Assembly: GCF_019091135.1 (NCBI RefSeq)
Contig: NZ_JAGXJW010000002.1
Span: 1 to 64,000 of the forward strand
Direction: 5' to 3'
DNA from: Cohnella sp. GbtcB17
Lineage (GTDB): Bacteria > Bacillota > Bacilli > Paenibacillales > Paenibacillaceae
DNA: 64,000 nucleotides
Part shown: in pieces, positions 55,300 to 64,000 of the stretch
How the letters are laid out: each line of letters starts with the position of its first letter
How positions within the stretch are numbered: position 1 is the stretch's first letter
Notes under the pieces: model-generated
Told to the model about the DNA's origin: nothing
Seen by the model: the letters and a program-made list of their open reading frames with translations, nothing else
Databases searched by the model: none
Position numbers and translations under genes: made by a program

Positions 55300-57513
55300 T
55301 CATTCCCCCGAAGCGTCTTGCATGCTCTTCCGGTAATCGCTGGGCCGCAGGCCCGTGTACTTCTTGAACATCCGGTTGAACGACGCGATGTTGCGATAGC
55401 CGACCGCCTCCGCCACTTCCTGGATTTTGGAGCGGCCGCTCACGAGCAGGGATGCCGCTTCCTTGATTCGCGTCTCGTTCACATACTCGACGAAGTTTTT
55501 GCCGGTCTTTTCCTTAAAGTAAGTCGACAGGTAGCCGCTGCTGAGGTTCAGCTTTTCCGCGAGCGCGTCCAAATATATTTCCTCCGACAGATGCTCGTTG
55601 ACGTAATTCATGACGAACGTCGTCACCGTATCCTTGCGATCCTTCCTGTCCTCGATCTCCTCCGCCGTCCGCCGCACCCATTCGAGCAGCAGACGCTCAA
55701 GCGCCTCGATCGTGACGCAGCCTTCGATGCGCTGCTCCGCATTCTCCAGGATGGCGTCCGCTGCAGGCGCGCCTAGCTGGTCGGCCGCGATGCTTCGGAT
55801 GCGTTCGGTCGCGGATTCGGCAAAGCCGAGCCAGGCGGCCGCCGTCAGCTCGCGATCGCGCTGCTTCGCGAAGAAGCGGGTCATAAGCCGCTCCAGCACT
55901 TCGCCGTGGCCTTCCCGCAGATTCGCCCGGAATTCGGCCTCTTCTTCCTGGGTGAAGGCGATCTCGGTCTCCCTGCTCGAGGACGACGTCACGATCTGCG
56001 TCTCGTCGACGAGGCCGCGATCGTCGATCCGCTCCCGCACCTCCTTGTAGGCGGCGCTGATCTGGTCGGAGCGATCGTAGATCGACGTGACGGCGATCGT
56101 GATCGTGCCGCTGTCCCGGTCCTGATCGAACACCGTCTTCATCTCCCGCAGCAGCTCCTGCAGCGTCTCCAGCCGGTCGATGAACACCAGACTCAGAATC
56201 TGGTTGTACTCCACCTGATTTGTCAGCGCATCCGGAAATACGCGGTTGAGCTTATCCTCGATAAATACCTTCATATAGTAAAGCCAGCTGCTGAACGTCC
56301 CGCCGTCCCAGCTCGCGCCCTTTTTCTCGACGACCTGGAACATGACGAACACGAAGGGCTTGTCCGCGAACTCCAGCTTCGCGGCGTCCCCGCCGCTCCC
56401 TCCCCGGATATCCTTCAGCAGATGAATAAACGCCCACTGCCGCATCAGCTTGTTTTTATCCTGCAGCTGGCTGTTGATCAGATCGAATTCCTTGATCCGC
56501 GAACGGTACGGCGCCGTCTCGCTCGTTCCCCTGATCGAAGCGACGAGCTGCTTGAACGGGTTGTTGATGCGGGCGGCCATCAAGAGCGAGATGACGACGC
56601 TGAACAGCACGACCGCGACGACCAGCACGACGAGCGTCAGGTTCAGACGGGTCTGCGAGGCCATCTGCGCAACCGGCAGGCGATGCATGTAGGTCATGCC
56701 GCTGGCCCCGGTCATATAAAAATGATAGCGGTTGTTCAGCACAAACGCCTCTCCGCCCCGTGCCCCAAGCGTGTCGAGCGGCGGGAAAGCGCTCGTCTGC
56801 GACCTTTCGAACAACGTCTCCCCCGCCGTGCCGTAGATGACGAAGTCGTCGTTAAGCGATTGGTGGAAGGCGTCGTACATCTTGTTCGCGTTGAGAAAGA
56901 CGACCATGTAGAAGTCCTTGTTGTCCGCGCGCTTGAAGATCATCGGGATGTAGTCGCCGACGACCTCCTTCCGGCCGGTGAACAGATGCGAGAAAAAGCG
57001 GTCGGCCGGAAAAATGCGATTCGTGTACGGCTCCTCGAACTGCTTGTCCCAGAACGACTTCGGATATTTCGCGCCGGCCATGAACACGTCGAACAGATTG
57101 TCGGGCGTGGTGCTCGCCGACTTGTCGATGACGAACTGATGCGACTTGGAATAAAAAACGATATCGGCGATATACAGATTCGAGTTGGACACCTGTGACA
57201 AGATGTCCGTGATAATGGCGCCGAAGTCCGAGTACTTCGGTTCCCGCTGCAGCTTCTGTACCCGGTCGCTGAACAAAAAGAGATACATCTGCTGGCGGAT
57301 GATATTGAAGTGCTTTTCGTAGTTCTCCATCGTGCTGTCAAGCATGAGCGTGTTGTATTTCACGATCTCCTGCCGGACATTGCTCTTGGATACGGAAAGC
57401 GCATACGCAGTTAAAGATACGAGGAGAATGATAATGCACAAAAAGCCCGCCATGAGGCGCAAAAAAAGCGTAGTCGACAGATTGCGGAAATAACGCAGCG
57501 GCTGGAGCTTCAT
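55300..57513 (-). CDS. Membrane-bound AraC-type regulator B
   Basis: About 737 residues. A first helix lies at about 20-42 (LRLMAGFLCIIILLVSLTAY), an extracellular sensor of about 240 residues, a second helix near 290-315 (LNLTLVVLVVAVVLFSVVIS), then a linker and an AraC domain at the C-terminus (about 640-737: ALAEKLNLSSGYLSTYF and IQEVAEAVGYRNIASFNRMF). Two possible ATG starts lie nine bases apart; AGGA is at a good distance from the inner one (57513). It precedes the SBP-D/permease operon and probably senses the corresponding sugar outside the cell. Confidence 0.9.
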   Translation of the reverse strand: MKLQPLRYFRNLSTTLFLRLMAGFLCIIILLVSLTAYALSVSKSNVRQEIVKYNTLMLDSTMENYEKHFNIIRQQMYLFLFSDRVQKLQREPKYSDFGAIITDILSQVSNSNLYIADIVFYSKSHQFVIDKSASTTPDNLFDVFMAGAKYPKSFWDKQFEEPYTNRIFPADRFFSHLFTGRKEVVGDYIPMIFKRADNKDFYMVVFLNANKMYDAFHQSLNDDFVIYGTAGETLFERSQTSAFPPLDTLGARGGEAFVLNNRYHFYMTGASGMTYMHRLPVAQMASQTRLNLTLVVLVVAVVLFSVVISLLMAARINNPFKQLVASIRGTSETAPYRSRIKEFDLINSQLQDKNKLMRQWAFIHLLKDIRGGSGGDAAKLEFADKPFVFVMFQVVEKKGASWDGGTFSSWLYYMKVFIEDKLNRVFPDALTNQVEYNQILSLVFIDRLETLQELLREMKTVFDQDRDSGTITIAVTSIYDRSDQISAAYKEVRERIDDRGLVDETQIVTSSSSRETEIAFTQEEEAEFRANLREGHGEVLERLMTRFFAKQRDRELTAAAWLGFAESATERIRSIAADQLGAPAADAILENAEQRIEGCVTIEALERLLLEWVRRTAEEIEDRKDRKDTVTTFVMNYVNEHLSEEIYLDALAEKLNLSSGYLSTYFKEKTGKNFVEYVNETRIKEAASLLVSGRSKIQEVAEAVGYRNIASFNRMFKKYTGLRPSDYRKSMQDASGE

Positions 57514-57744
57514 GATGATCATCCTGTCTGTATGGCCGGTACGCCCGGACGTCCCTCGAGGGTGTGCCGCGGGAGCTGCCTATATTTAAGTACCATCGTA
57601 CGGATTCAGCTACCAAGCGATTACATTTATGCCTGCGGATTCGAGGCTGATGCAAACGACCTATGTCCATGATAATAGCCGAAGGCATTTCGAGACAAAT
57701 CTTTTTTATGTCTTTATACGTTTTCGTGATGAAAGCGCAAAAAA

Positions 57745-57778
57745 ACGCCCCTCGCGTCTTTATCCAATCGAGGGGCGT
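57745..57778 (-). terminator. Terminator of the Ig-repeat SLH gene
   Basis: ACGCCCCTCG and CGAGGGGCGT form a 10-bp stem; on the minus strand it is followed by TTTTTTT. It lies 27 bases past the SLH protein stop. Confidence 0.85.
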
Positions 57779-57805
57779 CCGAATCCGGACAAGCAGATGT
57801 GCGGT

Positions 57806-60718
57806 TTATTTTTGCAGCGACTGCACCAATCGGAGCAGGGCGGTTGCCGCTTCCGCGCGGGTCGCCGGCGCTTCCGGATCGAAGCTGCCGCTGTCCCTGC
57901 CAAGCAGAATGCCGCTGGAAGCTGCGGCGCCGATCGCGGGGCGCGCCCAGTATGGAAGCTTCGCATCGTCCTTGAACGAGGTCGCTCCTTCCTCAGTTTG
58001 CCATTTCGCGGCACGCGCGAGCATCAATGCCATCTCGGCGCGGCTAATATGAGCCGCCGGACGGAAGCTGCCGTCCGGATATCCCTTCAGGACGCCTGCC
58101 GCCGTGCCTTCGCGAACTAGCTTGGCCGCCCAATCCGGCAGTTCGCCGTCGTCCGAATAGGTGATTGCGGCTGCCGGCTCAGTGTCCTGCTGCGCACCGG
58201 CGCCGATCGCGTTCATGAGCATAACCGCGAATTCGGCACGGGTGACCGCCCGGTCGGGTGTGAAGTGGCTTGCGTCCGTCCCGTTCACGATCGAACGCGA
58301 ATAGGCTTCGCATACATACTTCTTGGACCAATGCCCTTCAAGATCGACGAACGGACACTCGGCGACCGCCCGCTTGCGAACGAGCGTCAGCACGTAATCC
58401 TGCGCACCGCCGGGCGAAGCGACCCGGATCGTGAACACGTTGCTGCCTTCGTTCAGCTTCACGACGCTGTCGCCGCTCCAAGCCGCTCCGTCGAGCAGCA
58501 GGCTTGAGCCGGCGATGTACGACACGGCGCGAAGGGTAGCCTCTGCCGATTCGGTCTCCGCGCTGTATGCGAACTGCTCCCGGTTGAAGCTTGGCGTCAG
58601 CGCGAGCTCCGAGTCATCCTTGGTCGACCTGGCCGTCAGTTGCTCCAGCCGGGGCGATGGCTGGTACACCGCTGGCGGCGGAGGTGGCGGTGTCACGGCC
58701 GTATTCACGGTAAACGTCACGATTACGGCGGAAGCGCCGACATTGCCGACCGCGTCTGCCGCCTTCGCAGACACGTTGTGCGAACCATCGGCAAGCGGCG
58801 TTGGCTGCGTGAGACTCCACGCTCCAGAGCCGTTCGCAGTTGTCGTGCCCGATGCAGCACCGTCAACGAGAACCGTGACAGTGCTGTTCACTTCGGCGGT
58901 TCCCGAGTAGGTTGGCGTGGAATCGTCCGTTATCCATCCGTTCGCCGGGATCGTCACGACGGGTGCGAGCGGGGCTGTCGTATCGACGGTGAACGTGTTC
59001 GTATTTGAATCCGGACTCGTATTCCCCGACCCGTCGCTTGCTCTGGCAAGTACCGTGTGCGAACTGTCGGTTAGCGGCGTCGGCTGCGCAAGACTCCAGT
59101 TGCCTGAAGCATCAGCCGGCGTCGTGCCGATCGAGGTTCCATCCACGACGACGTCAACGGTGCTGTTCGCTTCGGCCGTTCCCGTGAAAGTCGGCGTCGA
59201 ATCGTTCGTGGTCGACCCGTCGGCCGGGCTCGTCGTCACCGGCGCCGGAGGCGCAACCGTATCGACGATGAAGGCGTTCGTATTTGAATTCGGGCTCCAA
59301 TTTCCGATTGCATCCTTCGCTTGCGACCACACCGTATGGGCACCGTCGACGATGTTGCCCGCCGGCGTGTAAGACCAGTTGCCAGCAGCGTCGGCATTTA
59401 CGTTACCGATACCGGCCATGTCTACGAAGACTGTTATTTCCACGTTCGGCGCCCCGGTTCCGCTAAAGATCGGCCTGGCGTTGTTCGTCTTCGATCCGTT
59501 TGCCGGACTAACCGTCACCGGCGCCGCCGGAGCCGTCGTATCGACGGTGAACGTGTTTGTATTCGAATTCAGGCTTGTATTTCCCACCCCGTCACTCGCT
59601 CTTGCGAGTACCGAATGCGGTCCGTCGGAGAGCGGCCCTGCCGATGTGTACGTCCAGTTGCCCGAGGCATCGGCGGTCACCGGCCCCAACGTGACGCCGT
59701 CAACGACGACCGCCACAGACACGCTCGCTTCGGCCGTCCCCGAATAGGTCGGCGTCGAGTCGTTCGTGGTCGACCCGTTGGCCGGGCTCGTCACGACCGG
59801 CGCCGGCGGTGCCGTCGTATCGACAGCAAACGTGTTCGTATTCGAATACACGCTTGTATTTCCAGCCCCGTCGCTTGCTCTTGCGCGTACCGTGTGCGAA
59901 CTGTCGGTTAGCAGCGTCGACTGCGTCATGCTCCAGTTGCCCGAAGCGTTCGCCGGCGTCGTGCCAATTGAGCTTCCATTCACGACGACCGTGACGATGC
60001 TGTTCGCTTCGGCCGTTCCCGAATAGGTCGGCGTCGTATCGTTCGTCGTCGAGCCGTTGGCCGGGCTCGTCACGACAGGCGCCGGAGGCGCCGTGGTATC
60101 GACGGTGAACGTGTTCGTATTCGAATCAGGACTTGTATTCCCTGCTCCGTCGCTCGCTCTTGCGAGTACCGAATGCGGTCCTTCCGCGAGCGGCAGCGCC
60201 GATGTGTATGACCAATTGCCCGAGGCATCGGCGGTCATCGGCACGGACGATGCGCCGTCGACGACGACAGTCACGGACATGTTGGCTTCGGCCGTTCCCG
60301 AATAGGTTGGGAACGTATTGTTCATCACCGAACCGTTTGCGGGAGTAACCATTACCGGCGCCGACGGCGGCACCGTATCAACGGTCCAGGCGTAAAAAGC
60401 GGGGCTCTGATCGACATCCATGCCGTCAACGGCTCTAACCGCGAACGTATGATTTCCATCTGCAAGGCCTATAATGGAGACCGGCGTTGTGCAGCCCGTA
60501 AATACCGAAGCGTCCAGGTTGCATTCAAAACTGGCACCCGGCGCAGACGAAGAAAATGTAAACGTCGCAGTCGTGCTGTTTGATAGAACGGGCGGAGCGG
60601 TCACGATCGTCGTATCCGGTTCTGCCGCGCTTGCCGTCAGCGGATAACCGACCAGCCAACCGAAAGCGAGCGCCCCCGCCATAAGTATTTTCATTGCAGT
60701 ATGTACAAAACTGCGCAC
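57806..60718 (-). CDS. SLH-anchored protein with six tandem Ig-like repeats
   Basis: 970 residues, exported. A signal peptide ends near TASAAEPD (about 32). A first Ig-like module (TTATFTFSSSAPGASFECNL) is followed by six tandem repeats of about 93 residues, each with P-A-P-V, PANGS-TND, TYSGTAEAN, ADASGNWSYT and SNTNTFTVDTTA. A PPPPPP linker, a cadherin-like beta-sandwich (about 690-790) and three SLH domains follow. No catalytic domain is seen, so a surface-exposed stalk or adhesin is likely. The start is GTG with AAAGGAGG 11 bases upstream. The near-identical DNA repeats could vary in number. Confidence 0.88.
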   Translation of the reverse strand: MRSFVHTAMKILMAGALAFGWLVGYPLTASAAEPDTTIVTAPPVLSNSTTATFTFSSSAPGASFECNLDASVFTGCTTPVSIIGLADGNHTFAVRAVDGMDVDQSPAFYAWTVDTVPPSAPVMVTPANGSVMNNTFPTYSGTAEANMSVTVVVDGASSVPMTADASGNWSYTSALPLAEGPHSVLARASDGAGNTSPDSNTNTFTVDTTAPPAPVVTSPANGSTTNDTTPTYSGTAEANSIVTVVVNGSSIGTTPANASGNWSMTQSTLLTDSSHTVRARASDGAGNTSVYSNTNTFAVDTTAPPAPVVTSPANGSTTNDSTPTYSGTAEASVSVAVVVDGVTLGPVTADASGNWTYTSAGPLSDGPHSVLARASDGVGNTSLNSNTNTFTVDTTAPAAPVTVSPANGSKTNNARPIFSGTGAPNVEITVFVDMAGIGNVNADAAGNWSYTPAGNIVDGAHTVWSQAKDAIGNWSPNSNTNAFIVDTVAPPAPVTTSPADGSTTNDSTPTFTGTAEANSTVDVVVDGTSIGTTPADASGNWSLAQPTPLTDSSHTVLARASDGSGNTSPDSNTNTFTVDTTAPLAPVVTIPANGWITDDSTPTYSGTAEVNSTVTVLVDGAASGTTTANGSGAWSLTQPTPLADGSHNVSAKAADAVGNVGASAVIVTFTVNTAVTPPPPPPAVYQPSPRLEQLTARSTKDDSELALTPSFNREQFAYSAETESAEATLRAVSYIAGSSLLLDGAAWSGDSVVKLNEGSNVFTIRVASPGGAQDYVLTLVRKRAVAECPFVDLEGHWSKKYVCEAYSRSIVNGTDASHFTPDRAVTRAEFAVMLMNAIGAGAQQDTEPAAAITYSDDGELPDWAAKLVREGTAAGVLKGYPDGSFRPAAHISRAEMALMLARAAKWQTEEGATSFKDDAKLPYWARPAIGAAASSGILLGRDSGSFDPEAPATRAEAATALLRLVQSLQK

Positions 60719-60865
60719 CTCTTTATAAACCTCCTTTAATTAGTAGAATGCCAATAATTACTATAAAGGAAAATACGACAAAAAACGATAGCGTAATTGT
60801 CGCTCTCGTGAGGGTTCGCATTATAGGAGAGTGGAGGTGAGGTAGGACCATAAGAGTTTTATTAA

Positions 60866-60904
60866 GGAGTTCCCGCTTGACGGTAGCGCGCTCAGGGGAA
60901 CTCC
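60866..60904 (-). terminator. Inverted repeat after the small unknown gene
   Basis: GGAGTTCCC and GGGAACTCC, a perfect 9-bp pair with 21 bases between. The following tract (TTAATAAAACTCTT) is only partly T-rich. It probably ends the small gene upstream. Confidence 0.5.
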
Positions 60905-60926
60905 GTTGGGCCACAAGCCGGATGCG

Positions 60927-61238
60927 TTACGCCTTTTTGCCAGCGTACTCGGCGTTCGCCGTATCGAGCATCGACTTCCAGTCGGCGAATCGGGTCTCTC
61001 TGGCCACGTGCCGCTCCCACAGCTCTTCATGGAGGTTCTTGATATCCTCGTGGGAGTATACTTGAAAATTGCCCTTCTCAAGAAATGCGAGGAACGAATC
61101 GAAGTTCGTGTACTTGCTCATGAACGCTTCGTTAAACAGCTTATCCAGCGAGACATGATTCGGATCCTCCTGGAACGTACGCTGGCCCTGCAGATCCTTT
61201 AACAATTCTTCCATCGACATCGGTTTTTGCTTTTTCAA
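60927..61238 (-). CDS. Small cytoplasmic protein of unknown function
   Basis: I do not recognise this 103-residue protein. It is acidic and helical with no membrane segment: MSMEELLKDLQGQRTFQEDP, LDKLFNEAFMSKYTNFDSFL, HEELWERHVARETRFADWKS. The start is TTG at 61236-61238, chosen because TAGGAG lies 7 bases upstream; no ATG with a site exists. It sits between the SLH protein and the broken PhyH gene. The codon use and the ribosome site support a real gene. Confidence 0.6.
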   Translation of the reverse strand: MKKQKPMSMEELLKDLQGQRTFQEDPNHVSLDKLFNEAFMSKYTNFDSFLAFLEKGNFQVYSHEDIKNLHEELWERHVARETRFADWKSMLDTANAEYAGKKA

Positions 61239-61313
61239 ACGACCACTCCTAATTTTTAACGATACTCCATTATTGCCGCATTCCGCCAAAGTTACAAGTC
61301 TGCGGACACGATT

Positions 61314-61991
61314 CTATTGCGCAGGAGCAGTTTTGAGGCGGTAGGTGGAAAAGTAACGCATCGTGTAGCCGCAACGTCTGTACGGGCTCGTACTGGGCTC
61401 GGCGCCGTGGATGATGCGCGAATCGTGGAGCGAGCACTTGCCCGGCTCGAGTTCGAAATAGGCGGCTTTCTTTTCGTCCACTTCGCCCTTGATTTGCGTC
61501 GCGAACACATTGCGTTCGGCATCGATGTCCTCATATTCGGAAAATCCGCCCCGGTGGTGCCGGGAAAGACGCGCATGCAGCCGTTTTCCCGGTTGCTCAT
61601 GTCAATCGCGAGCCATACGGTCACGATATTGTCGAAGGAGCTGAGCCGTCCGTTCCAGTAGGCGGAATTCTCGTGCCAAGGCGTAGCCCGGCCTACATAC
61701 GGGTCCTTGCAAATAAAGTGGCTCGACCACAGTCCGATATTCGGACCGATGATCGGCTCGACCAAGTTCAGCACTTCGTAGCTCAGCAAAAACGAGAGCA
61801 TACGCTCGTCGCGAAAATGCGGCGTATTCAGCTCGTCGGACAGCTTGGCGCCCTTTTTGAGCAAGCTGATCCTCGAAGATCGCGGTCAACTCTGCGAAGC
61901 GCGCCGGGGAAAACAGCGGCTTCTTGTGCAGATAATAGCCTTCGTTGCGATAAAACGCTACCTCGTTATCGGTCAGTACGGACTGCGTCAT
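61314..61991 (-). pseudogene. PhyH-family dioxygenase, two frameshifts
   Basis: A phytanoyl-CoA-dioxygenase-like gene (Fe(II)/2-oxoglutarate enzymes) broken by two single-base changes. It starts MTQSVLTDNEVAFYRNEGYY with GAGGAGG upstream. At the five-A run (minus strand, 61854-61858) one base is extra; dropping it gives AQKGAKLSDELNTPHF. At 61556-61557 one base is missing; restoring a C gives PGTHRGGFSEYEDIDA. The net length is then exactly 226 codons. The distal His/Arg parts (SLHDSRIIHG, RRCGYTMRYF) are intact, but the first metal motif reads WHENSAYW, with Asn where the family has Asp (HxD). Either sequencing errors or a decayed gene. Confidence 0.8.
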
Positions 61992-62113
61992 GCGCGGATG
62001 CCTCCTCGATTCTGATCGTTGCAGTACCGATTATAGAGCGCCCCGCCGTCCCCGTACTCGCCAAAAATTAACGAAAAGTATGCTTATCTTATCCTGCTTC
62101 CAAACGCATGTCT

Positions 62114-63010
62114 CTAATCCCGCAGCATCTGCATCGCCCAGCGACGCATTTTGGCCACATACGGCTCAAGCTCGTGCTCGTTCGCGAGCTCGTTGAGCAG
62201 TGCCGTGACGAGGAAGCGCCGCGGCTTTTCTTTCTCCCCCTCGTCCCGAAGCAGCTCGAGGATCTGCTCCAGCTCCCGCTTGCGCGCGTTGGGCACGCTC
62301 AACTCGCGGATCGTGGAGGCTGCTTGCTCGAGCACCAGGGCGCCGCAGCGCTCGATCGCTTCCTGCAGCGTCTCCAGCTTCTCGGTCTCGAATTCCTTCA
62401 TAAGGTCGGCCGAGAGCATCGGCTCCGCCTTTCGCGAGAGCAGACCCGCGACCAGATCGTCCATCCGGTCTGCGAAGTACGACGCCAACGCCGACTCCGA
62501 GATCGGCTTGGCGAACATTTTGATCAGGTGAAGATACTCCTTCGCCATCGCGTTCAGAATCATGACCGCATCCCAGGTATGCGGCTCGAGCGCCTCCCCG
62601 TACCGGCGCTGCAGCACGCCGCGATAGTAGTTAAGCAGCTTGGCGCGCTTGCGGAACATCAGCGGACCGAGCTTGTCGCCGGGAATCGCGGGCTTCTCCT
62701 TCAGCGAATTGGCGACGAACAAACCGCGATTGAGAAAATAGTCGAGCTGATGACGGATCTCCTCGACGAACAGCTCGCGCGAAGAGAGCTCCGTCCGCTC
62801 GCGAATCCGCTCGGCATCCTCCATGATCCGCGTGAAGTGTACTTCCATGATCTCGATGTACAGGTCCTCCTTGGAAGGAAAAAACTTGTACAGCGAGCCC
62901 TTGGCGATGCTGCAGTCGTCCGCTATATCTTGAATGGAAGTCGACTCGTAGCCCTTCTCCGCGAACATGCGCTCGGCCGACTCTATAATTTTGTTTTTAA
63001 GGATGCTCAT
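62114..63010 (-). CDS. TetR family regulator
   Basis: 298 residues, longer than usual TetR members (about 200). The HTH is near the N-terminus: YESTSIQDIADDCSIAKGSL then YKFFPSKEDL. A long helical C-terminal part with a charged tail follows (ARKRELEQILELLRDEGEKE). CAGGAGGG precedes the ATG. It is divergent from the EmrB-type exporter and probably represses it, with a palindrome-like operator at 63080-63113. The ligand is unknown. Confidence 0.9.
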   Translation of the reverse strand: MSILKNKIIESAERMFAEKGYESTSIQDIADDCSIAKGSLYKFFPSKEDLYIEIMEVHFTRIMEDAERIRERTELSSRELFVEEIRHQLDYFLNRGLFVANSLKEKPAIPGDKLGPLMFRKRAKLLNYYRGVLQRRYGEALEPHTWDAVMILNAMAKEYLHLIKMFAKPISESALASYFADRMDDLVAGLLSRKAEPMLSADLMKEFETEKLETLQEAIERCGALVLEQAASTIRELSVPNARKRELEQILELLRDEGEKEKPRRFLVTALLNELANEHELEPYVAKMRRWAMQMLRD

Positions 63011-63032
63011 AGGCCCTCCTGAAAAATAAGGA

Positions 63033-63061
63033 TTGACAAAGACGGTCTAACACGATACAAA
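63033..63061 (+). promoter_or_regulatory. Promoter of the MFS exporter
   Basis: TTGACA (63033-63038), 17 bases, TACAAA (63056-63061). It gives a leader of about 110 bases before the ATG at 63179. Confidence 0.65.
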
Positions 63062-63079
63062 TAGGCCTGTAGCCTTTTA

Positions 63080-63113
63080 TGACTGAACGGTTTTTGTTAA
63101 AACCCCTTAGTCA
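63080..63113. promoter_or_regulatory. Probable TetR operator
   Basis: TGACTGAACGGTTTT and AAAACCCCTTAGTCA are 12 of 15 complementary around a 4-base centre, just downstream of the exporter promoter. It is the likely binding site of the divergent TetR regulator. Confidence 0.5.
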
Positions 63114-63178
63114 AAAGTTAACGGAAAATCGGAATTCCGTCAAGGCGAAGGCCCTTATTCAGAAAGGAATGAGTACTT

Positions 63179-64000
63179 ATGGCAAACACGCGCACGGCCT
63201 CACCCGCCCAAGCAGAGCCTTTCTCGCTGCTCAAGCTGCTGCCGCCGCTCCTCGCCGTAATTATCGGCATGTTTATGGTTATCCTTGACACGACCGTCGT
63301 CAACAACGCGATTCCGACGCTCGTCGACGACTTCGGCACGACGCTGCATCATCTGCAGTGGGCCGTCACCGGCTATACGCTCGCCCTGTCGGCCGTCATC
63401 CCCCTCGCCGGCTGGTTGACCGACAAATTCGGTTCCAAGCGCGTCTTCATCGCGACGATCGTGATGTTCACGCTCGGCTCCGCGCTCTGCGCGCTGGCGA
63501 CGAACACGGAGCAGCTCGTCGTCTTCCGCGTCATCCAGGGCATCGGCGGCGGCATGGTCGCTCCGATCGGCATGGCGCTCGTCTTCCGCATCTCGCCACC
63601 GGAGAGGCGTGGCGCGGTCATGGGCATGCTCGGCATTCCGATCCTGCTTGCTCCGGCTCTGGGGCCGGTGCTGTCGGGCTACTTTGTCGAGTACGTCTCG
63701 TGGCGCTGGACCTTCCTCACCACCCTGCCGACCGGCGCCGCCGCCGTGATCGTCGCGTGGCGCTACCTGCCCGCGTTCGAACGCGGCAAGCCGCCGGCAC
63801 TTGACATCCTCGGCATGATCCTCGGTCCGATCGCATTCGCCATGCTGGCGTTCGGCGTCAGCGAGGGCGGCACGGACTGGGGCTCCGCGCGCACGTTAAC
63901 GGGCCTTATCGTAGGCGGCGCAGCGCTCCTGCTCTTCATCTTCGTCGAGCTGAGGCATCGCCAGCCACTGCTGGAGCTGCGCGTATTCAAGAGCTTCGCC
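63179..64000 (+). CDS. MFS drug exporter, DHA2/EmrB type, truncated at window end
   Basis: The first 274 codons of a 14-helix DHA2 exporter; the gene leaves the window. MANTRTASPAQAEPF is followed by VIIGMFMVILDTTVVNNAIP, the DTTVVNNA motif D1 of the family. The cytoplasmic GWLTDKFGSKRVF loop and FRVIQGIGGGMVAPIGMALV (motif C area) match EmrB. AAAGGA precedes the ATG. It is divergent from the TetR regulator. The substrate is unknown. Confidence 0.92.
   Translation, partial: MANTRTASPAQAEPFSLLKLLPPLLAVIIGMFMVILDTTVVNNAIPTLVDDFGTTLHHLQWAVTGYTLALSAVIPLAGWLTDKFGSKRVFIATIVMFTLGSALCALATNTEQLVVFRVIQGIGGGMVAPIGMALVFRISPPERRGAVMGMLGIPILLAPALGPVLSGYFVEYVSWRWTFLTTLPTGAAAVIVAWRYLPAFERGKPPALDILGMILGPIAFAMLAFGVSEGGTDWGSARTLTGLIVGGAALLLFIFVELRHRQPLLELRVFKSFA

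Noticed and set aside
60723..60821. 32-residue membrane peptide frame just before the Ig-repeat gene
   Set aside because: It has a convincing membrane helix and ends over the ribosome site of the next gene, but no ribosome site of its own was found.
1..64000. tRNA, rRNA, riboswitch or transposase genes
   Set aside because: None could be supported from the sequence by eye.

Overview
The window (64 kb, high GC) looks like a Gram-positive, S-layer-bearing soil Paenibacillaceae chromosome, most like Cohnella or Paenibacillus. The signs are strong AGGAGG ribosome sites with frequent TTG and GTG starts, lipoprotein signals on the solute-binding proteins, SLH-anchored giant secreted enzymes, CUT1 importers without their own ATPase (LplB/YtcP style), and YesM/YesN and membrane-bound AraC regulators. 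No tRNA, rRNA, CRISPR array, transposase or phage gene was seen. Nearly all genes are on the minus strand.

Layout. 1-1.4 kb: the end of a multiple-monosaccharide ABC importer (ChvE-type binding protein and the first codons of its ATPase), with a cre site upstream. 1.5-3.7 kb: a MATE exporter divergent from a TetR regulator, with three operator palindromes over the overlapping promoters. 3.7-4.7 kb: 14 tandem 72-bp units, each with a GCATAGCGC palindrome. 4.8-10 kb: a xylose-sensing module (membrane XylFII-like binding protein, LytS/YesM-type kinase, YesN-type regulator) followed by xylF. 10-16.6 kb: an envelope/stress neighbourhood (TelA, a binding-protein/VWA fusion, an XpaC-like protein, and a cyclic-nucleotide-sensor/PrsW-protease/zinc-ribbon fusion with a coiled-coil membrane partner). 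16.6-18.1 kb: DinB and DUF1801 proteins flanking a second array (8 units of 51 bp).

18-57.5 kb is one large carbohydrate-utilisation region: a short-chain dehydrogenase, three Gfo/Idh/MocA oxidoreductases, two DUF4091 glycosidase-like proteins, a secreted beta-helix protein, a GH36-like enzyme, an SLH-anchored heparinase II/III-type lyase, a four-gene intracellular module (2-hydroxyacid dehydrogenase, nitrilase-like amidase, oxidoreductase, enolase-superfamily enzyme), two CUT1 permease pairs with four binding proteins, and two membrane-bound AraC regulators. Repeated AAAGTGC boxes upstream of the beta-helix gene, one AraC regulator, the first permease pair and the SBP-C/GH36 divergent region suggest one regulon. 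The inferred job is surface depolymerisation of a probably acidic polysaccharide, uptake of oligosaccharides and unusual intracellular processing. The exact substrate cannot be read from the sequence.

57.8-64 kb: an SLH protein with six tandem 93-residue Ig-like repeats, a small unknown protein, a PhyH-family dioxygenase gene with two opposite one-base frameshifts and a lost metal ligand, and a TetR regulator divergent from a truncated EmrB-type MFS exporter that runs off the end.
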